NCBI GenBank assembly: GCA_949152475.1 | Contig: OX424570.1 | Span: 3,584,181-3,648,180, forward strand | Direction: 5' to 3' | Source: Terebella lapidaria | Taxonomy: Eukaryota; Annelida; Polychaeta; Terebellida; Terebellidae | Length of the DNA: 64,000 nt | Part shown: piece by piece, positions 1-12,100 of the stretch | How the letters are laid out: every line of letters begins with the position of its first letter | How positions within the stretch are numbered: position 1 is the stretch's first letter | Made by a program: the position numbers and the translations under genes | Notes under the pieces: generated by a model | Database searches by the model: none | Seen by the model: the letters and a program-made list of their open reading frames with translations, nothing else | What the model was told of the DNA's origin: nothing

Positions 1-1090
1 GCTTTTTTCTCAATTTTCAAGATTAATTGTGTTCTAATGTCGTTGGAATATGCGCAAAAAAAGTGTGGTTACTGTTAACAGTTCAGAAAAAAATCCAAGT
101 ATATGTCGCTTTTCTCTTTCCGTAGTATCACGTTCATGACGGTTTTTAGATGAAATCGATGACAGGAAGTTGTCCGAACAAGTTCCATCGTCTGCAAACT
201 GACAAAAACCTGTCAAATCTGTCACTGGTTTATGTTATTTGATTAACAGCCACGACACTATGTATTAGACAAACTAGCTGTGTAAGAAGTAGAATAGTGG
301 ATGTATTGTAATGCGAACCACTGTGACTGTCGTCCCCCAAACGCCCTGGCTGAGGCTCAGTGAGTGTGACCCGACACCCGGGCCCCTGACTCAGTCATTG
401 AGTGATTGACTGAGTGATTGACTCAATCACAGCTGACTACAGAATAACTAAGGACAGCACAAGTAGAAGTCTACTCGAGTACTCGTCAACGAGTCGAGTC
501 ACAGCAAGAACCGAGTTTTAAATTGATGACCGAGTTGAACGAAACTAAGTCTTAGTCTCAGACATTTATTTCAGTACGAGCCATCCATCCTAAATTCGCC
601 GCATTCCCAAATTCGCCAACAGCATTTTTGGGTTCTTTTATGTCCTTCAAAACTCCCATTAAAATCGTTATTCGATAGTCCGGTATCAGGACTATTTACC
701 ATCATTTTGTTTTTCACAAAGACAGCTTCTTTGCGTTGCTAATATGCAGTTGGCGAACTTAGGGACGCAGCGAATTTAGGACAGATGGCTCATACATATC
801 ATGACATGAGCGCTCAAAATCATGACAAAACGTTGAAAAAAGATTCTTATATAGATTCTAGTGAATTTCTGGTGAAATTAGCCTTGGACCGCTGCCAACC
901 TCCGTTAACATTCATATAGCGCTAGATAAAGTTTTTTCTTATTCTGTTATAATAAGCCAAATGGGCTATCTTTTTTGTTTACTGTCCAATCTTTCTGAAA
1001 TTTTGTACCAAATTAGGCCGATAAGAATTATGGAAGCTGTGAAAATTCGAACTTTAATAAACTCTTGGAGTGTTCCGAGCCACACATTTA
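1..1090. other. Gene-free 5' flank
   Basis: I see no supported gene here. The stretch is AT-rich, and positions 345-440 contain short degenerate repeats of a TGACTGAGTGATTGACT type. Short open frames such as the one antisense at 34-225 show no recognisable protein features. It is probably intergenic or an upstream intron. Confidence 0.5.
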
Positions 1091-1496
1091 AAAATTTTTA
1101 GGGCCCGGACGAGTCGGAAATTTCCGACCCGGGTACCTGTGTGGTCTGACCCGACCCGCCCCGGTTAACCCGTCCAAATATAGATCAAATTTGAAAGGAA
1201 ATAACTGAAACAATTTGTAACACTTAAACGCCAGTCACCGATCTCTGACACTTATTATTTGTTTGGTCGGTGTTTATTTACAAGTTTGAAAGAGATCACA
1301 TGACCTCATAAAACTACTTCCGATTTTTTCCCGATTTTTTTCTTGTCATTCTTGTTATTTTACTAGCGTTTATCGCAATTTTTCAAGACAAAAACTATAT
1401 CTTTATTCGTTCTCGGGTACGGGTAATCAAATTCCGACCCGGGTAATTGTATGTCCCACCCCGAATTCGGGTACGCGTCGACTCGTCCGGGCCCTA
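1091..1496. mobile_element. MITE with GC-rich terminal inverted repeats (hAT-like?)
   Basis: The terminal inverted repeats TAGGGCCCGGACGAGTCG (from 1099) and CGACTCGTCCGGGCCCTA (to 1496) are perfect complements over 18 bases. The 9-mer ACACATTTA occurs at 1082-1090 and again at 1497-1505, so it could be a target-site duplication. If it is, eight extra bases (AAAATTTT) lie between it and the left repeat. The inside has short repeats of CCGACCCGGGTA and no coding potential. The TAGGG start suggests a hAT-type non-autonomous element, but that assignment is an inference. Confidence 0.55.
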
Positions 1497-1700
1497 ACAC
1501 ATTTATGTTATTTGAATCATAATAAAGGGATTTGATTCAGGTGTATTATTCAGCGATTTTCTTCAATTTGACCTCAATTTTGTGCATGTTGCTGCAATAG
1601 GTCTTGCTTCGACCTGCCGTGCTACTATTAGGACCAAGACGGTATGAATGATGGTGTTATGAATTACCACAATATTCACTTGTTCCTCAGTATTAATATT

Positions 1701-1928
1701 AACTCGTAAGCGACCTTACGAGTTACATTTTATGAGTTACAACTCTTATGATTTATGAGTTATGTTTACTGATAGTTATATCTTCTGAACAAAATTTGGT
1801 GGATATTATGGAGCAGGAGTTGCATCTGTCACACCGCACAACGAATCATAAGTCGACGAATAAAACTCATAACCGTAAGTTGTAAAGCGTAACTCGTAAA
1901 ACGTAACTCATAAAACGTAACTCGTACG
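1701..1928. repeat. Foldback of GAGTTA/TAACTC-type repeats
   Basis: The left arm, about 1701-1770, is built from ACGAGTTAC and TATGAGTTAC words. The right arm, about 1863-1928, has their complements (GTAACTCGTA, GTAACTCATA), so the segment can fold back on itself. Between the arms, near 1795-1822, lies a stretch resembling the heads of family 2 elements (GGTGGATATTATGG against GGCGGATACTATGG). It may be an old relative of those elements or a composite foldback. Confidence 0.4.
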
Positions 1929-2776
1929 TTTCAGTCACACTCACAATTCACAAGCCCCTTTGTCACGTGACTGCCTGTTACCTGGTTACAGTAGTAGACT
2001 TGATTTTAGATGATTTATCAGATTTTAGAGGATTTATCATTTAATTGATCATTTTGTCAGTGTAGACAAACAATTAATATAATTGTATCCCCCGAACAAA
2101 GTTCGGCGGATACTATGGATTTGGCTTCGTCGTCCGCGTCCGCGTCCGTGTCCGCGTCCGCAGAGATTTTCTTGTGAACGCGCTACAGGCCGCAATTCTC
2201 ACCCGATCACCATTATTTTTTGCAGGCACATATATAATGGTAAGATCCCGACACCAATCGATTTTGGTTGCCATGGCAACTGAATTGGTCGTTTGAGGAC
2301 ACATTTTGCATTGAAAACAGTCTGTTTGAGAAACATGGCTTGTGAACGCGCTACAGGCCGCAATTCTCACCCGATCACCATTATTTTTTACAGGCACATA
2401 TGTTATGGTAAGATCCCGGCACCAATCGATTTTGGTTGCCGTGGCAACTGAATTGGTCGTTTGGGGACACATTTTGCATTGAAAACAGCCTGTTTGAGAC
2501 ACATGGCTTGTGAACGCTCTACTGATGGCAATTTTTGACGAATCTCGATAATATTTGGAAGTTTTGTTGGGAAGGGCTGTCATACGAAACCAATCGTTTT
2601 TTAGAATGATCATATAAATAATAATATGTTAACAGCCTAACTTATTACAGAATTTGGAAATATCCATTTTGACATGTGAGATCATTCCAATAGCCTGTAC
2701 AATGGAAGGTAATGACACTGGTATCTTGTTCAGAATGGAGAACTGATGTTTTCAGTGAAAACAGGACAATATTACT

Positions 2777-3650
2777 GAATAAGTTAACATTAGTTTTACT
2801 AGTTAAGTCTATTATTGTCCACAATAAAAATAGTTAAGACGAGAAACGTTTATTATTAGGCTCAACAAGGTAAAGGTTTTGTCCAGTACAGATTTCATGG
2901 GTGTAACTGAATAAGTTAATATTATTTTTAATAGTTAAGTCTATTATTGACCACAATAAAAATAGTTAAGACAAGAAATATTTATTATTAACCTCAACAA
3001 GGTAAATGTTTTGTCCAGTACAAATTTCATTGGTGTAACCGAATAAGTTAACATTATTTTCACTAGTTAAGTCTATTATTGACCACAATTAAAATAGTTA
3101 AGTCTATTATAGACCACAATAAAAATAGTTAAGAGGAGAAATATTTATTATTAAGATCAACAAGGTGAAAGTATGTCCAGTACAGATTTCATGGGTGTAC
3201 TGAATAAGTTAACATTATTTTCACTAGTTAAGTCTATTATTGACCACAATAAAAATAGTTAAGACAAGAAATATTTATTATTGGGCTCAACAAGGTAAAG
3301 ATTCTGTCCAGTAGACATTATATGTCTGTAACCAAATAAGTTAACATTTTTTTTGCTAGTTAAGTCTATTATTGACCTCAATAAAAATAGTTAAGATGAG
3401 AAACAATTATTATTGAGCTCAGCAAGGTTAAGGTTTTGTCCGGTCGAAATTTCTGGGTGTAACCAAATAAGTTAACATCATTTTTACAAGTTAAGTCTAT
3501 TATTGACCATAATGAAAATAGTTAAGACAAGAAATATTTATTATTGGGCTCAACAAGGTGAAGGCTTTGTCCAGTAGAGATTTTATGGCTGTGACCAAAT
3601 AAGTTAACATTATTTCTTGCTAGTTAAGTCTATTAATAATTACAATAGCT
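2777..3650 (+). repeat. 132-bp tandem array inside family 2 copy 1
   Basis: Successive units start at about 2777, 2909, 3041, 3202 and 3334, spaced 132 bp apart apart from one 161-bp step. That step holds an extra 29-bp partial copy of the segment AGTTAAGTCTATTATTGACC. Each unit has AAGTTAACATTA and two AGTTAAG words. The same array, with the same partial duplication, recurs in the copies at 27.9 kb and 38.0 kb. Confidence 0.8.
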
Positions 3651-3659
3651 TTTCATGAA

Positions 3660-4620
3660 AACATTGATCAACTTTTACTTTGAATTTCAACTTGAGACCA
3701 TGTTTGGCACAAATTATGAGTTAAAATATAACTTATGGTGAAAAATTTGATCTGGCTTCAATTTCTTCATCTTGAAATGCAGTTTTGGTCAACTTTTACT
3801 TTGAATTTCAACTTGAAAGCATGTTTGGCACATATTATGAGTCGAAATATAACTCATGGTGAAAAGTTCGATCTGGCTCCAATTTCGTCATCTTGAAATG
3901 CAGTTTTGGTCAATTTTTAGTTTGAATTTCAACTTGAAACCAAGTTTGGCACATATTATGAGTTAAAATATAACTTATGATGAAAAGTTCGATCTGGCTC
4001 CAATTTCTTCATCTTGAAATGCAGTTTTGGTAAACTTTTAGCTTGAATTTCAACATGAAACCAAGTTTGGCACATATTATGAGTTAAAATATAACTTATG
4101 ACAAAAAGTTCTATCTGGCTCCAATTTCTTCATCTTGAAATGCAGTTTTGGTCAACTTTTACATTGAATTTCAACTTAATACCAAGTTTGGCACATATTA
4201 TGAGTTGAAATATAACTCATGGCAAAAAGTTTGATCTGGCTCCAATTTCGTCATCTTGAAATGCAGTTTTGATCAACTTTTAGTTTGATTTTCAACTTGA
4301 AACCAAGTTGGGCAGGTATTATGAGTTAAAATATAACTTATGAGGAAAAGTTCGATCTGGCTCCAATTTTGTCATCTTGAAATGCAGTTTTGGTTAACTT
4401 TTACTTTGAATGTCAACTTGAAACCATGTTTGGCACATACATGTACATGTATTATGAGTCGAAATATAACTTATGGTGAGAAGTTCGATCTGGCTCCAAT
4501 TTCGTTATCTTGAAATGCAGTTTTGGTCAACTTTTACTTTGAATTTCAACTTGGAACCATGTGAGTAAAATATTCTGAGTTGAAATATAAATAGGTGAAA
4601 AGATTGATCTATCTGTATTT
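3660..4620 (+). repeat. 121-bp tandem array inside family 2 copy 1
   Basis: The phrase TGAAATGCAGTTTTGGT recurs at 121-bp spacing (for example near 3773, 3894, 4015 and 4136). Each unit also carries ATTATGAGTTAAAATATAAC and GATCTGGCTCCAATTTC. No protein is encoded. The array is shared with copies 2 and 3, which differ in unit number. Confidence 0.8.
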
Positions 4621-4937
4621 TCGTTATTTTATCAAACATGTTGAAATGGAAATTCATATAAAGAGATTTCAGTGGTGATTTTGAATTCGACCTTCGATAA
4701 CCTCGGAAGATCAGTGCAGCAATTTTGGTGGGGAAAAGAAAACAGTTGTGACTTGAGATTTAACATTTCTCTGGTAATCTTTTTGAGCCCTTGCTCTAGT
4801 TTTTCACACTTGACAGTGATATATTTGGGGCAACAGAGATGATAGGGCTACGGGGGATACACCCAAGCGGTCGTAGGCGACCGGAAGCGTCTAGTTGTTT
4901 ATGTCTTCTCAATATTATCGATATTTTCAATATTCAG

Positions 4938-5382
4938 AATTACGAAGACGAAATGCCTCCGATGTCAAAACTCAGCTGAAATTCAAGTCTGTTCTAACTG
5001 GTTAAAAATCAGGAATGGTACTCACATCCTTGGTCAGAGGTGGCTCACGATGTCGATACTTCCTAAATCCAACGGAATATCCACTTGTTATCATATTTAT
5101 CCTCACAATTTACTGTTTTGATGCCAGGGTACTTTTTCAAACAAATTTTCTGACATCTTTGCCTGCCAAGTGACGTCCCACACGCATGCACTCGAGCGAA
5201 TCCTGAGGAATCCGGCAAGGCTAAGGCAAGACAAATGGCACAGGCTTCCACGCGAGTGCACGTGTGTGATGTCACTTGACAGGCAAATATGTCAGAAAAT
5301 TTGTCTGAAAAAGTACTCTGGCCGACTTTTATTTTTGTCAGAAATTCAGCTGATTTTTGACACAGAAGGCATTTCGTCTTCA
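4938..5382. mobile_element. Foldback element with two nested inverted repeats
   Basis: The outer arms pair 4938-4985 (GAAGACGAAATGCC, then CAGCTGAAATTC) with 5338-5382 (GAAATTCAGCTG, then GGCATTTCGTCTTC). The inner arms pair about 5122-5198 with 5252-5326: GTACTTTTTCAAACAAATTT against AAATTTGTCTGAAAAAGTAC, and GCCTGCCAAGTGACGTC against GATGTCACTTGACAGGC. The arms are imperfect, and the two open frames here (5063-5275 antisense, 5170-5421) are their mirror-image shadows. I found no clear target-site duplication. Confidence 0.5.
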
Positions 5383-5968
5383 GGGCTTGGCTCCTCAGAG
5401 AAGATGATGTTGTTTTTCTAGTGTCAGTGAGTCAGTCCTGAATAGGAAAAATACCCATATTCTGACAGCACATTTACATGTAGAATCTAATGTATTTATC
5501 AGGGGTGTTAAAATTAGCAATTTTAATGATTAAATATTTACGTGTTTTTGGTTTTGAACTGTTGATTAATTGTTAAATTATTATGTACAGTTGTGCAAAC
5601 ATTTTCCATGTATTCGAGAAATTTATTTACATGTAGAATGTTTGTGTTTATCGTCGATGTTGAAGTAGTCTGCTCCAAACAGTGAGGTGATGAAGGGTAA
5701 AAATCTAAGAGTTATTTCTTGAATGTGATCTCTTCAAAATGAACTATTTTAGAGTGAGTGATCAGCATCCTAATACTGGGGGTCACCGAATCCGTTCGCA
5801 GCAGTTTGCATCCAATAAAATTCCCAATTTTGTTCGAACCATTAATGGGCTTACAGGTTCGCTTCCGTAATTTAATCATATCAATGGAACAGTGGAAATA
5901 TTCCTAATGTATACTTATATCATCACTATCACTGAACTTGAATGTTTTTAATGATTTTGCTTGAATAG

Positions 5969-6115
5969 GTCTCCGAAGAAATTGAGTTGAAGTTCGGGAG
6001 TACAAGGATTGAAAAGCGTCAGCGAAAGCCAGTGTTATGATAAAGTTTCAGACATTATGCTCATGATGATATTCTGATTGGTCCATCATTTCAACACAAA
6101 CCAGTATTCGTCAGG
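5969..6115 (+). other. Possible 5' UTR part of hyccin exon 1
   Basis: A possible 3' splice site lies at 5967-5968 (TTTTGCTTGAATAG). It would start an exon running into the ATG at 6116. The ATG has A at -3 and G at -1, a favourable context. No TATA box or CpG-rich promoter was identified, so the transcription start may lie upstream in another exon. Confidence 0.3.
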
Positions 6116-6157
6116 ATGCCTGCGAGAGTGGTCAAGGACTGGCTGGCGGAATACAAG
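6116..6157 (+). CDS. FAM126: Hyccin coding exon 1
   Basis: This encodes MPARVVKDWLAEYK, matching the start of hyccin (a short leader, then a VxxWLxEFK-like helix). It ends AAG followed by the donor GTATGT, phase 0. The chosen ATG is the one immediately before the conserved helix. Confidence 0.8.
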
Positions 6158-9139
6158 GTATGTACTATAGATGCCAAATACAAGTAAGTATTATTCATAT
6201 CAAGTTCCTATGGAAGTGACTTGTTTAATATAAGACACTGATAAATCATATTGCCTGGATTTTTAGGTTACCGGACCTATGGTCCGATAACCTATTGGCA
6301 TGGCGTTGCGTCCGTCGTCGTCCGTCGTCGTCGTCGTCGTCGTCCACATTTTTATCTTTTTTGTTTACGGGCGAATTTTTCTGAAATTTTGCACAAAAAT
6401 ACTTAAAAATAATTCAAGAAGGAGGTATTTTTAGGTTACCGGACCTATGGTCCGATAACCTATTGGCATGGCGTTGCGTCCGTCGTCCGTCGTCCGTCGT
6501 CGTCCGTCGTCCACATTTTTATCTTTTTTGTTTACGGGCGAATTTTTCTGAAATTTTGCACAAAAATACTTAAAAATAATTCGAGAAGGAGGTATTTTTT
6601 AGTTTTTTGATTTTCGCATTTTTTTCAAAATGGCGGCCGTTTTCGACGAAAAATGCCTGATTTTGGACTTTGGCGGCCATTTTCTCAAAATCTGTTCAGT
6701 AACTTTTTTTCTTTTTGATACATAAGACTCCTCGTATGTACTTCTATGATGTCTATAAATTTCGTTGCGCTTGAATCGCTTGAAGTGGGCCATTTTGGCC
6801 CAAACTCGGCCCGAATGGGACTTTCCCATGTTAAATTCTCCTATGCTTTATAATGGGACACATTAAAGCCTAATATCTCACTTAATATTGAGATTAGAGA
6901 CTAGGAATCAATTGTGGACATATAGGAAATGATATATGCTGAATATTGTCGTGACCTTGAATTTGACCTCTGACCTTGGTTTCAAGGTCAGAGCGACCGT
7001 TTTCGTCGAAAAATGGCCAATTTTGGACTTCGACGGTCGTTTTCTCAAAATCTGTTCAGTAACTTTTTTTCTTATTGATGCATGACACTCCTCCTATGTA
7101 CCCCTGTGACATGTATAAATTTCGTTGCCCTTGAATCGCTCGAAGTGGACCATTTTGGGCCCAAACTCAGCCCAAATGGGACTTTCCCATGTTAAATTCT
7201 CCTATGCTTTATAATGGGACACATTAAGCCTAATATCTCACTTAATATTGAAATTAGAGACTAGGAATGAATTGTGGACATATAGGAAATGATATATGCT
7301 GAATATTCTCGTGACCTTGAATTTGACTTTTGACCTCATTTTCAAGGTCACAGGACAAAATGGCTAATTTCTCGCTTATTATCGACTTTACAGCTTAGGA
7401 ATCAGTTGTGAACATATAGGAAATGATATATGCTGAATATTCTTGTGACCTTGAATTTGACCTTTGACCTCATTTTCAAGGTCACATGACAAAATGGCTA
7501 ATATCTCGCTTATTATCGACCTTACAGTTTAGGAATCAATTGTGAACATATAGGAAATGATATATGCTGAAAATTCTCGTGACCTTGAATTTGACCTTTG
7601 ACCTCATTTTCAAGGTCACAGGACAAAATGGCTAATATCTCGCTTATTATCGACTTTACAGCTTAGGAATCAGTTGTGAACATATAGGAAATGATATATG
7701 CTGAATATTCTCGTGACCTTGAATTTGACCTTTGACCTCATTTTCAAGGTCACATGACAAAATGGCTAATATCTCGCTTATTATCGACTTTACAGTTTAG
7801 GAATCAATTGTGAACATATAGGAAATGATATATGCTGAATATTCTCATGACCTTGAATTTGACCTTTGACCTCATTTTCAAGGTCACAGGACAAATTGGC
7901 CAATATCTTGCTTATTAGCGACTTTACAGCTTAGGAATCAATTGTGAACATATAGGAAATGATATATGCTGAAACTTCTTGTGACCTTGAATTTGACCTT
8001 TGACCTCATTTTCAAGGTCACAGGACAAAATGGCCAATATCTTGCTTATCAGCGACTTAACAGCTTAGAAATCAATTGTGAACATATAGGAAATGATATA
8101 TGCTGAAAATTCTCATGACCTTGAATTTGACCTTTGACCTCATTTTGAAGGTCACATGACAAAATGGCTAAAATCTCGCTTATTATCGACTTTACAGCTT
8201 AGGAATCAATTGTGAACATATAGGAAATGATATACGCAGAATATTCTCATGACCTTGAATTTGACCTTTGACCTCATTTCCAAGGTCACAGGACAAAATT
8301 GCTGGTATCTCGCTTATTATCGACTTTACAGCTTAGGAATCAATTGTGAACATATGAGTAATGATATATGTTGAATATTCTCGTGACCTTGAATTTGACC
8401 TTTGACCTCATTTTCAAGGTCACAGGACAAAATGGCCAATATCTTGCTTATTAGCGACTTTACAGCTTAGGAATCAATTGTGAACATATAGGAAATGATA
8501 TATGCTGAAAATGCTCGAGACCTTGAATTTGACCTTTGACCTATTTTCAAGGTCACAGGACAAAATGGCCAATATCTTGCTTATTAGCGACTTTACAGCT
8601 TAGGAATTAATTGTGAACATATAGGAAATGATATATGCTGAAAATTCTCATGATCTTGAATTTGACCTTTGACCTCATTTTCAAGGTCAACAGGACAAAA
8701 TGGCTAATATCTTGCTTATTATCGACTTTACAGCTTAGGAATCAATTGTGAACATATAGGAAATGATATATTCTGAATATTTTAATGATAGGAAATAGGA
8801 AATGATGTATGCTGAATAGTTTGGTGATCTAGAATTTAACCTTTGATCCCAATTTCACGGTTAGAGATATGGCGATTTAAGTGGTCACCTTGAATTTGAC
8901 TTTCAACTTTCTCGGCTTAACTCTGTATATTTCTCCGGTAACCTTACTAGCCCATTGGGCTAATTTTTAGTTTTTTGATTTTCGCATTTTTTTCAAAATG
9001 GCGGCCATTTTCGACGAAAAATGCCTGATTTTGGACTTTGGCGGCCATTTTCTCAAAATCTGTTCAGTAACTTTTTAGGTTACCGGACCTATGGTCCGAT
9101 AACCTACTGCCGTGGCGTTGCGTCCGTCGTCCGTCCGTC

Positions 9140-9170
<31 letters not shown>

Positions 9171-12100
9171 TGTCCACATTTTTATCTTTAAAGTTTACCG
9201 TCCAATCTTTCTGAAAATTTGGGAAAAGATACCTTAAAATAGTTTGAGAAGGAGGTATTTTTTAGTTTTTAGGTTACCGGACCTATGGTCCGATAACCTA
9301 TTGCCATGGCGTTGCGTCCGGCGTCCGTCCGTCCGTCGTCGTCGTCGGCGTCGTCATCGTCCGTCCACATTTTTATCTTTAAAGTTTACGGTCCAATCTT
9401 TCTGAAAATTTGGGAAAAGATACCTTAAAATAATTTGAGAAGGAGGTATTTTTTAGTTTTTTAGGTTACCGGACCTATGGTCCGATAACCTATTGGCATG
9501 GCGTTGCGTCCGTCGTCCGTCGTCCGTCGTCCGTCGTCGTCCGTCGGCGTCCGTCGTCGTCCGTCGTCGTCCGTCGTCGTCGTCGTCCACATTTTTATCT
9601 TTTTTGTTTACAGGCGAATATTTCTGAAATTTTGCACGAAAATACTTAAAAATAATTCAAGAAGGAGATATTTTTTAGTTTTTTGATTTTCGCATTTTTT
9701 TCAAAATGGCGGCCGTTTTCGACGAAAAATGCCTGATTTTGGACTTTGGCGGCCATTTTCTCAAAATCTGTTCAGTAACTTTTTTTCTTTTTGATAAATA
9801 ACACTCCTCATATGTACTCCTATGATGTCTATAAATTTCGTTGCGCTTGAATCGCTCGAAGTGGTCCATTTTGGCCCAAACTCGGCTCAAATGGGACTTT
9901 CCCATGTTAAATTCTCCTATGCTTTATAATGGGACACATTATGCCTAATATCTCACTTGATATTGAGATTAGAGACTAGGAGTCAATTGTGGACCTATAG
10001 GAAATGATATATGCTGAATATTCTCGTGACCTTGAATTTGACCTCTGACCTCACTTTCAAGGTCAGAGCACAAAATGGCTTATATCTCGCTTATTATCGA
10101 CTCTACAGCTTAGGAATCAATTGTGGACATATAGGAAATGATATATTCTGAATATTCTCGTGACCTTGAATTTGACTTCTGACCTCAGTTTCAAGGTCAG
10201 AGCACAAAATGGCTTATATCTCGCTTATTATCGACTCTACAGCTTAGGAATCAATTGTGGACATATAGGAAATGATATATGCTGAATATTCTGATGACCT
10301 TGAATTTGACCTTCGACCTCATTTTCAAGGTCACAGGACAAAATGGCTAATATCTCGCTTGTTATCGACTTTACAGCTTAGCAATCAATTATGAACATAT
10401 AGGAAATGATATATGCAGATTATTGTCATGACCTTGAATTTGACCTTTGACCTCATTTTCAAGGTCACAGGACAAAATGGCTAATATCTCACTTATTATC
10501 GATTTTACAGCTTAGGAATCAATTGTGGACATATAGGAAATGATATATGCTGAATATTCTCGTGACCTTGAACTTGACCTCTGACCTCATTTCTAAGGTC
10601 CAAGGACAAACTGGCTCATATCTTGCTCCTCTATTGACTGTATGGCTTGGGAATCAATTGTGGACATGATATACATGATATAGAAAATGATATACACTGA
10701 ATATTTTGATGACCTTGAATTTGACCTTTGCCCCTTCATTTTCAAGGCTACAGCATAAAATTGCTAATCTCTCTCTGATTATTGAACTTACAGCTTAGCA
10801 ATCAACTGTGGACATGATATATGCTTAATGTTATATATGCTGAATATTCTCTTGACCTTGAATTCAACCAGTGACCTGGCTAATACCTAAAATATTAAAC
10901 ATTGTCCGGTAACCTATCTTTGGCCCTTGGCCTAATTTTGATTTTTTAATTTTTTTCAAAATGGCGGCCGTTTTCGTCGAAAAACGGTCAAATTTGAACT
11001 TTGGCGGCCATTTTCTCAAAAACTGTCTGATCAGATTTGAGATTTTTGTTTCAAAAGATTCTTGTTATGTACCTCTGTGAAGTGTATAAGTTTGGTTGCC
11101 CTTGAATCGCCGGTCTGCATATGGCGGCCATTTTGAATTTTCGACGGGTCGACGAAAAAAACATTTTTCGGCCCAAATCGCATTACTATCCATTTTGGGC
11201 CATTTCTAGGCAAAAAAAATTTTTCACCCTTTGAAAAAAATTTTGGACTTAGAAAATTTTCGTCACTTTTTTCCTTCATAATGGGAGCTGCCAGGAATGT
11301 ACTCATAGAACGCTTGAAGATAGAGCTTAGAAATTGGCACTTTCAAATGGGAAGTCATATATGGCGACTTGTGTGGTGACCTTGAATTTGACCTTTGATG
11401 ACCTTGAAAGGTCAAAACAGCCATTTTGGGGTAAAAAAATTCCCAGATTTGCCTCTACACATGAAATGCTTGTAGATAGAGCTTAAGTTTGCATTATGAG
11501 CATATAGGAAGTCATATATGGAACAACTGATGATGACCTTGACCTTGACCTCAGATGACCTTGAGTGCTAAATGTCCGATGTGAAATGTGTAAATAAGCC
11601 ACCGAGGCTTAAACACTTGCACATACAGGTTAGGATTGTGTATAAGCTTACAAGAAGTCATGTATTTATAGCACATCTCTTGGAGACCTTGAATTTGACT
11701 TTATATATGACCTTGAAATCCAAATCTCACAACCTTGCCTGACCTGACATGTGTAAATTGTTGATAGAGCTTATATGTTTGTATTATGAACATATATGAA
11801 GTCATATGCAGCATACCTAATGGTGATATTGCAGTTCACGAAGATGATCTTGATTGGAAAATCTCAAAGTCATATGTCACTTGCAATGCTTAAAGTGATG
11901 TTGGCAGGAAAACTATTTTTTCCAAATCAATTACATATATGCCTGTGGTCTCAGAATAATAGGTTACAAAACAAACTTTGCTTGATCAAATGGATAAATC
12001 AAGCATATGACAGTACTAGCAGCCGCTTTTTAGGTTACCGGACCTATGGTCCGATAACCTATTGGCATGGCGTTGCGTCCGTCGTCCGGCGTCCGTCGTC

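Larger units (their letters stand above)
2084..4895 (+). mobile_element. Family 2 HINE-like element, copy 1 (complete)
   Basis: This is a 2.8-kb non-autonomous element. The head starts TGTATCCCCCGAAC with a small hairpin (CGAAC-AAA-GTTCG), followed by a CGTCCG triplet tract. Three kinds of tandem unit follow: about two and a half 168-bp units (from 2176), seven to eight 132-bp units (2777-3650) and about eight 121-bp units (3660-4600). Near the end, CGGGGGATAC is the inverted complement of the head's GTATCCCCCG. A hairpin (CGGTCG-TAG-GCGACCG) and the terminus GGAAGCGTCTAGT follow. Both flanks are T, as expected for insertion between two Ts. There is no coding sequence; the open frames here are read through repeats. 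Confidence 0.75.

Noticed and set aside
6890-8790. Regularly spaced repeats reminiscent of a CRISPR array
   Set aside because: The whole 134-bp unit repeats with no unique spacers, and the host is clearly an animal genome.
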